A DNA stretch of 64,000 nt from Ezakiella massiliensis. Lineage in GTDB: Bacteria; Bacillota; Clostridia; Tissierellales; Peptoniphilaceae. The position numbers were made by a program, and so were the translations under genes. Shown piece after piece: positions 1-8,535 of the stretch. Each line of letters opens with the position of its first letter. Positions within the stretch are counted from its first letter, which is position 1. The notes under the pieces are model-generated. The model had not been told where the DNA came from. It saw nothing but the letters and a program-made list of their open reading frames with translations, and ran no database searches. Location: positions 1,612,001 to 1,676,000 of the forward strand of contig NZ_LT635475.1 in the NCBI RefSeq assembly GCF_900120165.1, given 5' to 3'.

Positions 1-134
1 CGCTTAATGGTAAAATTTCAAACGAGAGTCCACTTGGAGCAGCCCTTCTTGGCAAGAGAAGAAAAGATATAGTAGAAGTTCACGCTCCAGACGGAATTAT
101 TAAATACACTATCAAAAGCATCAAAAAATCATAG
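1..134 (+). CDS. greA: Transcription elongation factor GreA, C-terminal end (5' partial)
   Basis: The window opens inside a frame (codons from base 3) that ends at TAG 132-134. The 43 visible residues include [16 protein letters not shown] and [18 protein letters not shown], which match the end of the GreA C-terminal FKBP-like domain. GreA binds RNA polymerase and stimulates transcript cleavage to rescue stalled complexes. lysS follows 8 bases after the stop and its ribosome site overlaps the greA stop, so the two are probably cotranscribed, an arrangement common in Firmicutes. Only the tail is visible, so nothing can be said of the coiled-coil domain. Confidence 0.85.
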   Translation, partial: LNGKISNESPLGAALLGKRRKDIVEVHAPDGIIKYTIKSIKKS

Positions 135-142
135 GAGGTATC

Positions 143-2023
143 ATGGAACAAGAATTAAACGAAATGCTTCAGATGAGGCGGGAAAAATTACAGAAACTAA
201 AAGACATGTATAAAAATCCATACGAAATTACAAATTACGACAGGACCCACTTTGCCAAAGATATCTTAGATAATTTTGATGACTATGAAGGTAAATACGT
301 ATCAATCGCCGGCAGGGTAATGGGCAAGCGTGGTCACGGAAAAGTCACTTTCCTTGACATCCTAGATTCAACTGGGACAATCCAATCCTTTGTAAGCCAA
401 AATAATTTGGGAGACGATTATGAAGAAGTAAAACTCCTTGACATCGGTGACATCATAGGCATCAAGGGCGAAGTTTTCAAGACCAAGATGGGAGAAATTT
501 CCGTACGCTGCGAAGAATTTGTTATTTTGACAAAATCCTTGCAAATCCTACCGGAAAAATTCCACGGCCTCAAGGACCCAGACCTCAGATACCGTCAAAG
601 ATATGTGGATTTGATTGTAAATCCAGAAATCAAAGAGACCTTTATCAAGAGAAATAAAATCTTAAAAGAAATAAGAAAATATTTGGACGATAGAGACTTC
701 CTAGAAGTTGAAACTCCAACCCTAAATACAATCGCAGGTGGTGCAAATGCAAGACCATTTATCACCCACCACAACACACTTGACATCGATATGTATTTGA
801 GAATTGCCAACGAGCTCTATCTAAAGAGATTGATCGTCGGTGGTTTTGACCGCGTATATGAAATGGGCAAGATGTTTAGAAACGAAGGTATGGACCAAAC
901 CCACAACCCAGAGTACACAGCTATCGAACTATACGCTGCATACGCAGATTACAAGGACATGATGGACATCACAGAAAATATGGTCTCCACCATTGCACAA
1001 AATGTTTTGGGCACACAAATCCTTGAATTCGATGGACTAAAACTTGATGTAACTCCACCATGGAGGAGAATTACAATGGTTGAAGCCATCAAAGAATATG
1101 CTGGCGTTGACTTTGAAGAAATAAAAACAGACGAAGAAGCAATTGCAATTGCCAAGGAAAAAGGCCTAGAGCTTGAACCATCCAAGATGGATAGGGGCAA
1201 TATCATCAACGAATTCTTTGAAGAATTCTGCGAAGACCACATGATCCAACCAACCTTTGTCACCCACCATCCAGTAGAGGTAAGTCCGCTGGCTAAACGC
1301 GACCCAGCAGACCCACGCTACACACAAAGGTTTGAAGCATTTATGGCCACCAAGGAAATTGCAAACGCCTTTACAGAATTAAACGACCCAATCGACCAAC
1401 GCGCCAGATTTACAGCGCAAATGGAAGCCAAGAATCTTGGCGATGACGAAGCTCATCCAATGGATGAAGACTTCTTAAACGCAATTGAAGTTGGCCTCCC
1501 ACCAACAGGAGGACTGGGCATCGGTGTCGATAGACTTATCATGTTCTTAACTGGCGAAGTTTCAATTAGGGACGTAATCTTGTTTCCGACAATGAAGCCA
1601 ATAGGCTTAGAAAAGGCAAGCACAGAAGCCATCAAGGCAGAAAAACTCGACCTATCAAAAGTAAAAGTCGAACCACTCTTTGAAGATATGGTTGACTTTG
1701 AAAAATTCTCTGAATCAGATTTCAGAGTTGTAAAGGTCAAGGCTTGCGAAGAAGTTCCAAAGTCCAATAAATTATTGCAATTTACCCTTGATGATGGATC
1801 AGGCACTGACAGGACAATCCTATCAGGCATCAAAAACTTCTACTCCGCCGACGAACTTGTGGGCAAGACCCTTCTTGCAATTACAAACCTCCCACCAAGA
1901 AAAATGATGGGCGTAGAATCATGCGGCATGCTCCTATCAGCAGTCTGCGACTACGACGGAGAAGAAAAACTAAATTTGATCATGCTAGATGAAAACATCC
2001 CAGCAGGATCAAAAATTTATTAA
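143..2023 (+). CDS. lysS: Lysyl-tRNA synthetase, class II, with C-terminal tRNA-binding domain
   Basis: This 626-residue enzyme charges tRNA-Lys. The order is an OB-fold anticodon-binding domain (about 50-155), then the class II catalytic core with motif 2 near residue 242 ([20 protein letters not shown]) and motif 3 near 456 ([13 protein letters not shown]). An additional domain from about 516 ([18 protein letters not shown]...SGIKNFY...[10 protein letters not shown]) resembles the EMAP-II/MetRS-beta tRNA-binding fold. Bacterial LysRS is usually about 490-510 residues, so this extension is an added module. The start is ATG 143 behind AGGAGG at 133-138. The last 17 codons and the terminator are duplicated at 7097-7206. 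Confidence 0.95.
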   Translation: MEQELNEMLQMRREKLQKLKDMYKNPYEITNYDRTHFAKDILDNFDDYEGKYVSIAGRVMGKRGHGKVTFLDILDSTGTIQSFVSQNNLGDDYEEVKLLDIGDIIGIKGEVFKTKMGEISVRCEEFVILTKSLQILPEKFHGLKDPDLRYRQRYVDLIVNPEIKETFIKRNKILKEIRKYLDDRDFLEVETPTLNTIAGGANARPFITHHNTLDIDMYLRIANELYLKRLIVGGFDRVYEMGKMFRNEGMDQTHNPEYTAIELYAAYADYKDMMDITENMVSTIAQNVLGTQILEFDGLKLDVTPPWRRITMVEAIKEYAGVDFEEIKTDEEAIAIAKEKGLELEPSKMDRGNIINEFFEEFCEDHMIQPTFVTHHPVEVSPLAKRDPADPRYTQRFEAFMATKEIANAFTELNDPIDQRARFTAQMEAKNLGDDEAHPMDEDFLNAIEVGLPPTGGLGIGVDRLIMFLTGEVSIRDVILFPTMKPIGLEKASTEAIKAEKLDLSKVKVEPLFEDMVDFEKFSESDFRVVKVKACEEVPKSNKLLQFTLDDGSGTDRTILSGIKNFYSADELVGKTLLAITNLPPRKMMGVESCGMLLSAVCDYDGEEKLNLIMLDENIPAGSKIY

Positions 2024-2081
2024 AGAACACGCTAATTATGAAACTGGGGTTTGTTATGAATCCCAGTTTAATTTTTATAAT
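1972..2081 (+). repeat. Direct repeat copy 1: lysS 3' end plus terminator
   Basis: This 110-bp block covers the last 17 codons of lysS, its stop and its terminator. It recurs at 7097-7206 (offset 5125) with three differences, at 1976, 1978 and 2017. All three fall in the coding part and are synonymous. Sequence diverges immediately outside both copies. It behaves like the left end of an inserted segment. Confidence 0.9.
2041..2078 (+). terminator. Rho-independent terminator of lysS
   Basis: AAACTGGG (2041-2048) pairs with CCCAGTTT (2062-2069), followed by ATTTTTAT. The same hairpin recurs at 7166-7194 in the second lysS-tail copy. Confidence 0.85.
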
Positions 2082-2253
2082 GAAGATTGAAAATTGATAA
2101 AAAACGTTAGTGACTCTACATTGAAATAAATTAGCTGATCTAAGCAGGGCAGGTTTTTATGTTGCGGTCATAAGTGCCAGACATAGTATAGCTATTATGT
2201 TTGAAAGAAATTTTTTCAATAGATTTCAAAGGTTAATGTATGAGAGGGTTAGA

Positions 2254-2904
2254 ATGAAGAGTATTTTGATTATAGAGGATAATAAAGAAATTGCTTTACA
2301 AATGGAAAAGTATTTAGTTAATAATGGCTATGAGGTAGAGATTGCATCATCTTTTTATGAAGCGACCTATAAGATGAATGTAGACATGGACGTGGCGCTA
2401 CTTGATATAAATCTACCAGATAAAGACGGTCAGTATTTAATTGAAAAATTAAAAGATAAAGATATTAGAATTATAGTTACTACTGTTAAAAATGATGAAG
2501 ATTTTATAGTTAAAGCCCTTGATCAAGGTGCAGATGATTACTTAACTAAACCATTTTCCCTTGCAATATTAAGGGCAAGAATTGATGCGGTTTTAAGGAC
2601 AATAGCTCTAAGTCAAGACAAAACAATCAATTATAAGGATATAAAAATAGATTTTAATCAGTCAAAAGTTTATTTTAAGGGAAATCTAGTAGATTTAACT
2701 TCGCTAGAATATGAAATCCTAGTCTTATTTATTAAAAATCCTCACCGAGTTTATACAAGAGGCCAGCTGTTAGAAATGTTTTGGGAAGATAGGGATAAGT
2801 TTGTAAATGACAATACTCTCACATCAACTATTAAGAGAATAAGAGAAAAAATTGATAGAGAAGTTATTACTACTGTCAGAGGAATCGGATATAGGATGGA
2901 TTGA
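2254..2904 (+). CDS. OmpR-family response regulator
   Basis: This 216-residue two-component regulator has a receiver domain with phospho-acceptor Asp51 (ALLDINLPDKDG), acidic Glu8-Asp9 and conserved Lys near 100 (DDYLTKPF), then a winged-helix DNA-binding domain (LTSLEYEILVLF...VRGIGYRMD). I chose ATG 2254 because GAGAGG lies 5-10 bases upstream and the receiver fold begins at MKSILIIEDN; longer in-frame starts add residues with no family match. It is followed by its histidine kinase and an ABC transporter, the layout of bacteriocin or peptide-antibiotic sensing modules, whose promoter such regulators normally activate. The target here is inferred. Confidence 0.9.
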   Translation: MKSILIIEDNKEIALQMEKYLVNNGYEVEIASSFYEATYKMNVDMDVALLDINLPDKDGQYLIEKLKDKDIRIIVTTVKNDEDFIVKALDQGADDYLTKPFSLAILRARIDAVLRTIALSQDKTINYKDIKIDFNQSKVYFKGNLVDLTSLEYEILVLFIKNPHRVYTRGQLLEMFWEDRDKFVNDNTLTSTIKRIREKIDREVITTVRGIGYRMD

Positions 2905-2905
2905 G

Positions 2906-3766
2906 ATGATATATGTATTTTGGATAATAAGCCTGGGACTTCTTTATTATTTTTTAGAATCAAGAAAGAAAAATAGAATAAATGAGCTTATAAATCTGAT
3001 AGAAAATATGAAAAATCAAAATTATAAAATTCCTATGAAGCAAGACGATTTTTCGATTTTAGAAGATAAAATTTACAAACTTTTTATAGAAATAGTCGAA
3101 GCAAAAGAGACAAGTACTAGAAATAGTGAAAAGCAAATAGAATACCTAGAAGATATCGCTCATCAAATTAAAACTCCCATCACATCTATGCTTTTTTCCA
3201 TAGAAAATTTGGGGATAGATTTTCCAGATATTGAAGATATAGAGATTTTAAAAAGGCAAACAATCAGATTAAACTCCCTATCAGATATTTTGCTTAAACT
3301 ATCAAGCCTTGAGGCAAATAAAGATCTTATGAAAAAAGAACAAATTCGTTTAGATGAATTAGTGGATTATGCTTTAGATAGTTTGGATTTAAATAGATCT
3401 ATAAATGTAGAAATAGAGGAGAGTTTAAAGGAAAATAGTATTTGTGGAGATTTTTATTGGCTGGCAGAAGCTCTGATTAATATTATAAAAAATGCTGACA
3501 ATAGACCGACTTGTGATAAAATCGTGCTTTCATCATACAAAAATCCCCTCTATACGAGCTTAATCATTGAAGACAATGGTGGAGGAATAGAAAAAGAGAA
3601 TATGAAAAAAATCTTTAAACGCTTTTATAAAACTCCAGACTCAAATGGTTTTGGAATAGGTCTTGCTATGGCGAAGTCAATTATCGAAAAAAACAACGGA
3701 GAAATTTCTGTTTCAAATATTGATGTTGGAGCAAGATTTGAAATAAAATTCTACAATGTCACCTAA
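2906..3766 (+). CDS. Short sensor histidine kinase
   Basis: The kinase has 286 residues with one evident N-terminal membrane segment (about 1-18), almost no extracytoplasmic part, and a DHp helix with His86 in DIAHQIKTPITSM. The HATPase domain shows N-box NIIKNADNRP, G1 EDNGGGI and G2 GFGIGLAMAKSI. ATG 2906 is one base after the regulator stop. Kinases lacking an input domain, next to an ABC transporter with a large extracytoplasmic domain, usually sense through that transporter (BceS-like mechanism); that role is inferred. A longer frame begins at 2852 but overlaps the regulator. Confidence 0.88.
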   Translation: MIYVFWIISLGLLYYFLESRKKNRINELINLIENMKNQNYKIPMKQDDFSILEDKIYKLFIEIVEAKETSTRNSEKQIEYLEDIAHQIKTPITSMLFSIENLGIDFPDIEDIEILKRQTIRLNSLSDILLKLSSLEANKDLMKKEQIRLDELVDYALDSLDLNRSINVEIEESLKENSICGDFYWLAEALINIIKNADNRPTCDKIVLSSYKNPLYTSLIIEDNGGGIEKENMKKIFKRFYKTPDSNGFGIGLAMAKSIIEKNNGEISVSNIDVGARFEIKFYNVT

Positions 3767-3812
3767 AAATCACTTTGCTTTTATATACTTACCTTAAATT
3801 AAGGAGGAAAGT

Positions 3813-4493
3813 ATGGAAATATTAAAAGTAGAAAATTTAAGAAAAGAATACGGCGAGGGTAATTCTAAGGTCATAGCCTTAGACTGTGTTAACCTTGAAA
3901 TTGAAAGAGGTGAATTTGTCGCCATTGTTGGACCAAGTGGATCTGGGAAATCAACCCTCCTACATATTATAGGAGGAGTAGATAGCCCAGATGATGGTAA
4001 GGTTTATATAGATGGTAACGACATCTCAAAGTATTCTTCAAAAGAATTAGCCTACTTCAGAAGAAGGAAAGTCGGACTAATTTATCAGTTTTATAATTTG
4101 ATTCCCAACTTAACGGTTCGTCACAATATAGAACTTCCTTTAAAGCTTGATAAGAGAAAAATAAATCAAGATGAATTTTCAGATATAGTAAACAAACTGG
4201 GTATAGAAAGTAAACTTGACTCTTTTCCAAGTGAGCTTTCAGGAGGTCAGCAGCAGAGAGTTGCCATTGCGAGAAGTCTTATCTACAATCCATCTATAAT
4301 ATTAGCGGATGAACCAACAGGCAATTTGGATAGGAAAAATTCTAAAGAAATTATAGAAATTTTTAAATATTTTAATAGAAGCTTAAAACAGACAATTATC
4401 CTAATCACCCATGACGAAGAAATAGCCTTACAAACAAATCGTATTATTACAATAGTCGATGGAAAAATTGTAGGAGATGAAAAAAATGAATAA
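3813..4493 (+). CDS. ABC transporter ATP-binding protein, MacB/LolD/BceA type
   Basis: A stand-alone 226-residue ATPase. Walker A is GPSGSGKSTLL (about 39-49), Q-loop LIYQFYNLIPNLTV, signature LSGGQQQRVAIARSL, Walker B ILADEPTGNLD and H-loop THD. The GNLDRKNS stretch and length are typical of ATPases partnering FtsX-like permeases that act on peptides or lipids at the membrane rather than importers. GGAGG precedes the start. The permease gene overlaps its end by 17 bases or less, so they are translationally coupled. Together with the upstream two-component genes it forms a detoxification-type module; substrate unknown. Confidence 0.92.
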   Translation: MEILKVENLRKEYGEGNSKVIALDCVNLEIERGEFVAIVGPSGSGKSTLLHIIGGVDSPDDGKVYIDGNDISKYSSKELAYFRRRKVGLIYQFYNLIPNLTVRHNIELPLKLDKRKINQDEFSDIVNKLGIESKLDSFPSELSGGQQQRVAIARSLIYNPSIILADEPTGNLDRKNSKEIIEIFKYFNRSLKQTIILITHDEEIALQTNRIITIVDGKIVGDEKNE

Positions 4494-6918
4494 GAAGAAT
4501 TTTCCTATTTTTATCTCATTATTTATTGTAAGTCTATTTTTTACTGTGGTTTTTTATTATGGATACAGAAGTTTGAGAGCTAACTATGGTTATTACATGG
4601 CTTCAAGCTTTTATCATGGAGAGATTAAAGAAGAACTTTCAAATGAAGATGTTGAAAAGTTAAAATCCATTGAAGATATAGACTTGGTCGGAAAAATGTC
4701 TCTTAATCCTGATAATGGAAAACTTGCTGACGATTTAGTCGTTATTAACTACCAAGACGAAGCAATCAATAAGATGAGAGAGTATTCAAGACTTATTGAA
4801 GGCAGATTTGCTACAAAGGAAGCCGAAATTGTACTATCTAAAAGCCTCGTAGAGAAAAATAAACTTAAAATAGGCGATCGTGTAGAACTTGATTTAGGCA
4901 AAAGGTTGTTAGACGGAGAAGAGATAGGCCCCACAAGTGCAAATACTGACAGGGAAAAGTTTGAGAGCCAAGGTTCTAAGAGTTTTAATTTAGTTGGTGT
5001 TTATGGAGATGTCTACAACAAGTACAGCAAACTAAGTTTTGCCTTAGGTCTACAAGATAAAATGACCGGTTTCAGAACCTTTGTAAAATTTCATTCATTT
5101 AAGGAAGCTTATAGAGATAGAGATAAAATTCAAGCAGAAATCAATCTGACTTTGGGCAAAAAAGTTACTTTAGAATTTTCTGAAAGTCTTATAAACTATT
5201 ATGGAGTAGAAAACGAACCCTTACAAGATATAATGAGCCAGGCTGTTCTTGTTCTATCAGTTCTTGGATGCATAGCGATCTTTGTGTTTTTTATAAAAAA
5301 CATCTTTTGGGTTTGGGGGCTTAGGAAGATTAGAGAGCTTTCCATTTATAAGTCTATAGGATCTACCAATGGACAAATTTATCTCTTACTTCTAAAGGAA
5401 GGACTTATTATAACTGCAATTCCAATACTCTTGGGACACATTGCAGGATTTTTCTTTATGTATTGTTTGTATAAAAACATAACAATAGGTGAAGGAGTAA
5501 GTGCCTTTGAAGTTATAAAATTTAATCCCTTATTAAGTTTATCAATACTTTTGGTTTCTTTTATCATTGTGGCACTAGCTATTAAATCCCCTGCGAAAAA
5601 GATTTCTAAAATAAACATTATAGACGGCATAAGAGGGAATATAGATTTTTCAAAATCAAAGAAGAAAAGAGTCAAAGATTTTTGGAAAGAATTAAAACTC
5701 AATAACTTAGCTTCAATAAAATCACAGAGATATATTTCTGCAATAGGAATAATTATAATTTCAGTGTTTATAATCATCATAGGTATCTCAAGTTACTACA
5801 GAGATTTTTCGTTTTACGATGATGGCTATAATTTCTCTGTTGATTATTTTAGTGAAAACAACCAAGTCCCAAAAATATTAAAAGAAATTGTAGATAAAAT
5901 CCCCAACGACAAGTCTTATATTTCAAAAGATAAATATGTTCAAGTGGAAAATACAAATGAATTCTCAAAAGAAGCAAAGTCAGCTGGATTAGACGAGGAA
6001 GCGAAAAAGAATATAAAAAAATATAAGACAGAGGGTATGGATGGATTTATCATCGCCTTGGAAGAAAAAGACTTAAGAGAACTTGGAGGAAAGAAGGGCG
6101 AATTTATTCTCTACAATACAATTCAAGAAGATTCTTCTATTCCAATAGCTAAGGCAAAGAGAATTCCATATTTTGAAAACCCACAGACTTTAGATATTAA
6201 CTTAAATGATTATAAGAAGACTATTAAAATTTCAAAGGCAATAACAGATTTGGGAAAATATAAGTCGAGAACAAGACCATTTGATGTAAAAGTTTATACA
6301 GATTTTGACACTTATTTTAAACTTATGGAAGAAGCAGGTGATGAGAAATACAAAAATTATGCCTATACATTAAATATGAAGATAAAAGATTCGGATACCA
6401 AAGATGTAAAAGAATATGTAGAGGCCATGATTAGAAGTAAAATTTCACCAGAAGATCGCTTTAATATCATAACAGGTGAGGAAACAGCAAAAAATGAATA
6501 TAATGATTTGAAAAGTCTAATAAAAATTGTAATAGGGATTGCATCAATCATCTTTGTACTAAATATCACCAATGGCTACTCATCTATTAATTTAAGTCTC
6601 ATGAGCAGAAAAAAAGAAATCGGAAGTCTTTACTCTTGTGGAATGGATGTAGATGAGTTAAAGAGTATTTATCAAAAGGAATTTATTGGAGAGCAGGTAA
6701 AGTCCTTTACTATTTCTATTATTGTGAGTTTAGGAGTTATGTTTGTAATATCATTAATAGCTCCTGATTTAAGAATGAGTACTCTAATAAAATATTATGA
6801 CTATAAAAGTTTCTTAGGATTTTCATTAGTCGTCTATGGTATTAATCTAATCATCTATCATTTTTCTTTAAAGAGAATTTTAGACAGACCGACTATAGAT
6901 TTAATTCGAACAATATAA
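4477..6918 (+). CDS. FtsX-like ABC permease with two MacB/FtsX modules
   Basis: This 813-residue membrane protein has an N-terminal membrane helix (about 8-28), an extracytoplasmic domain to about 250, three helices, a second single helix (about 410-432, IIIISVFIIIIGI), a second extracytoplasmic domain, and three C-terminal helices. This is a duplicated MacB_PCD-FtsX layout. It partners the preceding ATPase. The arrangement differs from classical BceB, which has one large loop between helices VII and VIII, so bacitracin specificity should not be assumed. ATG 4477 and ATG 4486 are both possible starts. Antimicrobial-peptide export or immunity is an inference from context. Confidence 0.88.
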   Translation: MKKMNKKNFPIFISLFIVSLFFTVVFYYGYRSLRANYGYYMASSFYHGEIKEELSNEDVEKLKSIEDIDLVGKMSLNPDNGKLADDLVVINYQDEAINKMREYSRLIEGRFATKEAEIVLSKSLVEKNKLKIGDRVELDLGKRLLDGEEIGPTSANTDREKFESQGSKSFNLVGVYGDVYNKYSKLSFALGLQDKMTGFRTFVKFHSFKEAYRDRDKIQAEINLTLGKKVTLEFSESLINYYGVENEPLQDIMSQAVLVLSVLGCIAIFVFFIKNIFWVWGLRKIRELSIYKSIGSTNGQIYLLLLKEGLIITAIPILLGHIAGFFFMYCLYKNITIGEGVSAFEVIKFNPLLSLSILLVSFIIVALAIKSPAKKISKINIIDGIRGNIDFSKSKKKRVKDFWKELKLNNLASIKSQRYISAIGIIIISVFIIIIGISSYYRDFSFYDDGYNFSVDYFSENNQVPKILKEIVDKIPNDKSYISKDKYVQVENTNEFSKEAKSAGLDEEAKKNIKKYKTEGMDGFIIALEEKDLRELGGKKGEFILYNTIQEDSSIPIAKAKRIPYFENPQTLDINLNDYKKTIKISKAITDLGKYKSRTRPFDVKVYTDFDTYFKLMEEAGDEKYKNYAYTLNMKIKDSDTKDVKEYVEAMIRSKISPEDRFNIITGEETAKNEYNDLKSLIKIVIGIASIIFVLNITNGYSSINLSLMSRKKEIGSLYSCGMDVDELKSIYQKEFIGEQVKSFTISIIVSLGVMFVISLIAPDLRMSTLIKYYDYKSFLGFSLVVYGINLIIYHFSLKRILDRPTIDLIRTI

Positions 6919-6967
6919 TTTCAAAAAAAGTGGAGTATATGAATAAAAAGATTGAGTCAAATTTCTT

Positions 6968-6999
6968 AAAGTGCCTATGATTTTAGGCACTTTTTTCAT
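6968..6999 (+). terminator. Terminator of the two-component/ABC module
   Basis: AAAGTGCCTA (6968-6977) pairs with TAGGCACTTT (6984-6993) and is followed by a T run. It closes the four-gene module about 50 bases after the permease stop. Confidence 0.85.
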
Positions 7000-7096
7000 A
7001 TCTACTTTAGGAGATGATAATAATATATTTTTATTCCTTTGTCTATAATTATTGAATATGTTGCTATTTTTGTGTCCACTAATTTGAGTATGTTCC

Positions 7097-7206
7097 AAAT
7101 CTAATCATGCTAGATGAAAACATCCCAGCAGGATCAAAAATCTATTAAAGAACACGCTAATTATGAAACTGGGGTTTGTTATGAATCCCAGTTTAATTTT
7201 TATAAT
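7097..7206 (+). repeat. Direct repeat copy 2: truncated lysS tail plus terminator
   Basis: Near-identical to 1972-2081. It encodes the same final 17 LysS residues ([16 protein letters not shown] and flank) with synonymous changes, then the same terminator. No further lysS sequence lies upstream. The 5015 bases between the copies hold the two-component/ABC module, so this is the candidate right end of an insertion at the lysS 3' end. Confidence 0.9.
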
Positions 7207-7257
7207 AAACCTATTTATGTTATAATTATTAAAGAAGGAAAACATTTTATACTTTAA

Positions 7258-7443
7258 ACCAATCTTAATAATTCTGCCAATAATTTACTAAATACTACAA
7301 TTTTTTATCAGCCTGAAATGGATCATGAAAATATGAAAGAGGAAGTAGAGGAAGCAGCTCATAAATATAATGTAGAATTTTTTGTTATTAAACAAGATGT
7401 CATAAGTACGAAAAAGAAAAATCTAATTCTTTATATCTACTAA
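7258..7443 (+). pseudogene. Remnant of an exported/membrane protein domain
   Basis: An open frame of about 61 codons with no start and an in-frame stop just before it ends at TAA 7441. The residues (NTTIFYQPEMDHENMKEEVE..., ending KKKNLILYIY) look like part of an extracytoplasmic domain such as those of bacteriocin-associated FtsX-like permeases. An extended -10 (TGTTATAAT) lies at about 7219-7227. I regard it as decayed debris next to the inserted module; the family assignment is a guess from local pattern only. Confidence 0.35.
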
Positions 7444-7466
7444 ACTTTAAAATCATAAAGTAAAAA

Positions 7467-7507
7467 ATTGGGGCAAGAGCAAAAATGTTGCCGCCCTAAT
7501 TTTTGAA
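7467..7507 (+). terminator. Imperfect terminator-like hairpin
   Basis: AAATTGGGGCAA pairs imperfectly with TTGCCGCCCTAATTT, followed by T residues. It separates the remnant at 7258-7443 from the next gene. Confidence 0.5.
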
Positions 7508-7525
7508 AATCATCAAGGAGGAAAC

Positions 7526-7792
7526 ATGAAAAAAATCATACATTTACTTTTTTTATGCTTAATTTCAATATTTGTTTTTTTCTGTATTGAATATGTTACA
7601 TATAAATTCCTTATTCTCCACAATCCATTATATATAGTTACATTTATATTATTTTTGGTTGTGTTTTCTTTGGATATTCACTTGTTGAATAAAATGAATT
7701 TTCCAAATAAGATAATTTCCCCAGCGATTGCGTTAATAACTGTATTTTTAGGTTTGGCACTTTTGAAGTTTTTGCTACCTATTTTGAAATAA
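7526..7792 (+). CDS. Small hydrophobic membrane protein, unknown
   Basis: An 88-residue protein that is almost entirely hydrophobic, with three predicted membrane helices (about 4-24, 33-52 and 62-86) separated by short polar turns. AAGGAGG at about 7515-7521 sits at good spacing before ATG 7526. No motif identifies a function. It lies in the accessory stretch after the lysS-tail repeat, near an ABC-permease-like remnant, so an immunity-type membrane protein is conceivable but unsupported. Confidence 0.6.
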   Translation: MKKIIHLLFLCLISIFVFFCIEYVTYKFLILHNPLYIVTFILFLVVFSLDIHLLNKMNFPNKIISPAIALITVFLGLALLKFLLPILK

Positions 7793-8114
7793 ATATCGGT
7801 TAAAATTAGGCTGAGGAAATGGGGAATTTCTATGCCTTTTACAGATGATTCAAATGGATGATACTTTTTCGGCACTTCTAATATAGTGAGTTCTGTGATA
7901 TACTTACTCTAAATTAGGAATAATACACCGCTTGTTCGGATGTAGTGTGACGATTGCACTTATACGTCAGAAGCCCAAAAGATTGACGTATCTCATCGTC
8001 CATTTCGCAAAGAATTGACGGTCAACGACGACATTCCGCAAGGAATCTCAGTCCCTAAAGGTGAACCTACCATGATCAGTTTGCCTGAGCTATAAAAAAT
8101 GCCAGAATTATTGA
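7793..8114. other. Gene-free accessory stretch with an unidentified C-terminal fragment
   Basis: No intact gene is visible. From 7946 to 8095 a higher-GC frame, cut off upstream by TAG 7943-7945, encodes about 49 residues ending ISVPKGEPTMISLPEL and looks like the tail of a lost protein. The rest shows nothing convincing. Confidence 0.5.
7946..8095 (+). pseudogene. C-terminal protein fragment, unidentified
   Basis: The frame reads CDDCTYTSEAQKIDVSHRP, then RKELTVNDDIPQGISVPKG, then EPTMISLPEL, stop at 8093-8095. Base composition is richer in G+C than the flanks, and the amino-acid pattern looks like genuine protein rather than chance. It contains a CxxC but I do not recognise the family. It precedes thioredoxin-like and CopZ-like genes, so a metal-related cassette that has lost its first gene is possible. 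Confidence 0.35.
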
Positions 8115-8534
8115 GGTATACAAAATGGAACTGAAAAGGTTAGTAGTATAACAAGCAAATTTAATATACTTGCGATTGGAGAAAACTGGTGTATTGATTC
8201 TATAATTAATATTCCTGTAGTTCATTGGTTAGAAAAAAACAATGAAAATATAAAACTTAAAGTAATAGATACAGATAGTTACAGTAAGTTTATGCCTAAT
8301 GAAAAAGTTATTACACCAACATTTATTATTATGAATCAAGAATATCAGGAGATAGGGAAATGGGTTCAATATCCTAAAAGAATAATAGATGTGGTTGAAT
8401 CTAAGGACCAAGTTCGAATTATAGTAGAGAAAAGGAGATACCGACAGGGAGAATATATTGTAGATACATTGGAAGAGGTATTAGATATCCTGATTAACTA
8501 TAGTAATAATATTTATTCAGAAAGGAGGAAATAA
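8115..8534 (+). pseudogene. Thioredoxin-family protein lacking a normal start
   Basis: The frame is open from 8115 (TGA at 8112-8114) to TAA 8532-8534 and encodes a thioredoxin-like fold: NILAIGENWCIDSIINIP..., then VITPTFIIMNQEYQEIGKWV. The redox motif is WCIDS, with Ser in place of the second Cys. The N-terminal helix expected of this family is missing and there is no in-frame ATG/GTG/TTG before the active site; the first ATG (8292) lies after it. It is therefore probably 5'-truncated or frameshifted. It sits directly before the CopZ-like gene, a pairing seen in metal-handling clusters. Translation from 8292 would give 80 residues without the active site. Confidence 0.65.
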
Positions 8535-8535
8535 A

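Noticed and set aside
2082..7096. Complete integrative element
   Set aside because: No integrase, excisionase, relaxase or replication gene lies between the repeats. Only an inserted segment of unknown mechanism can be claimed.
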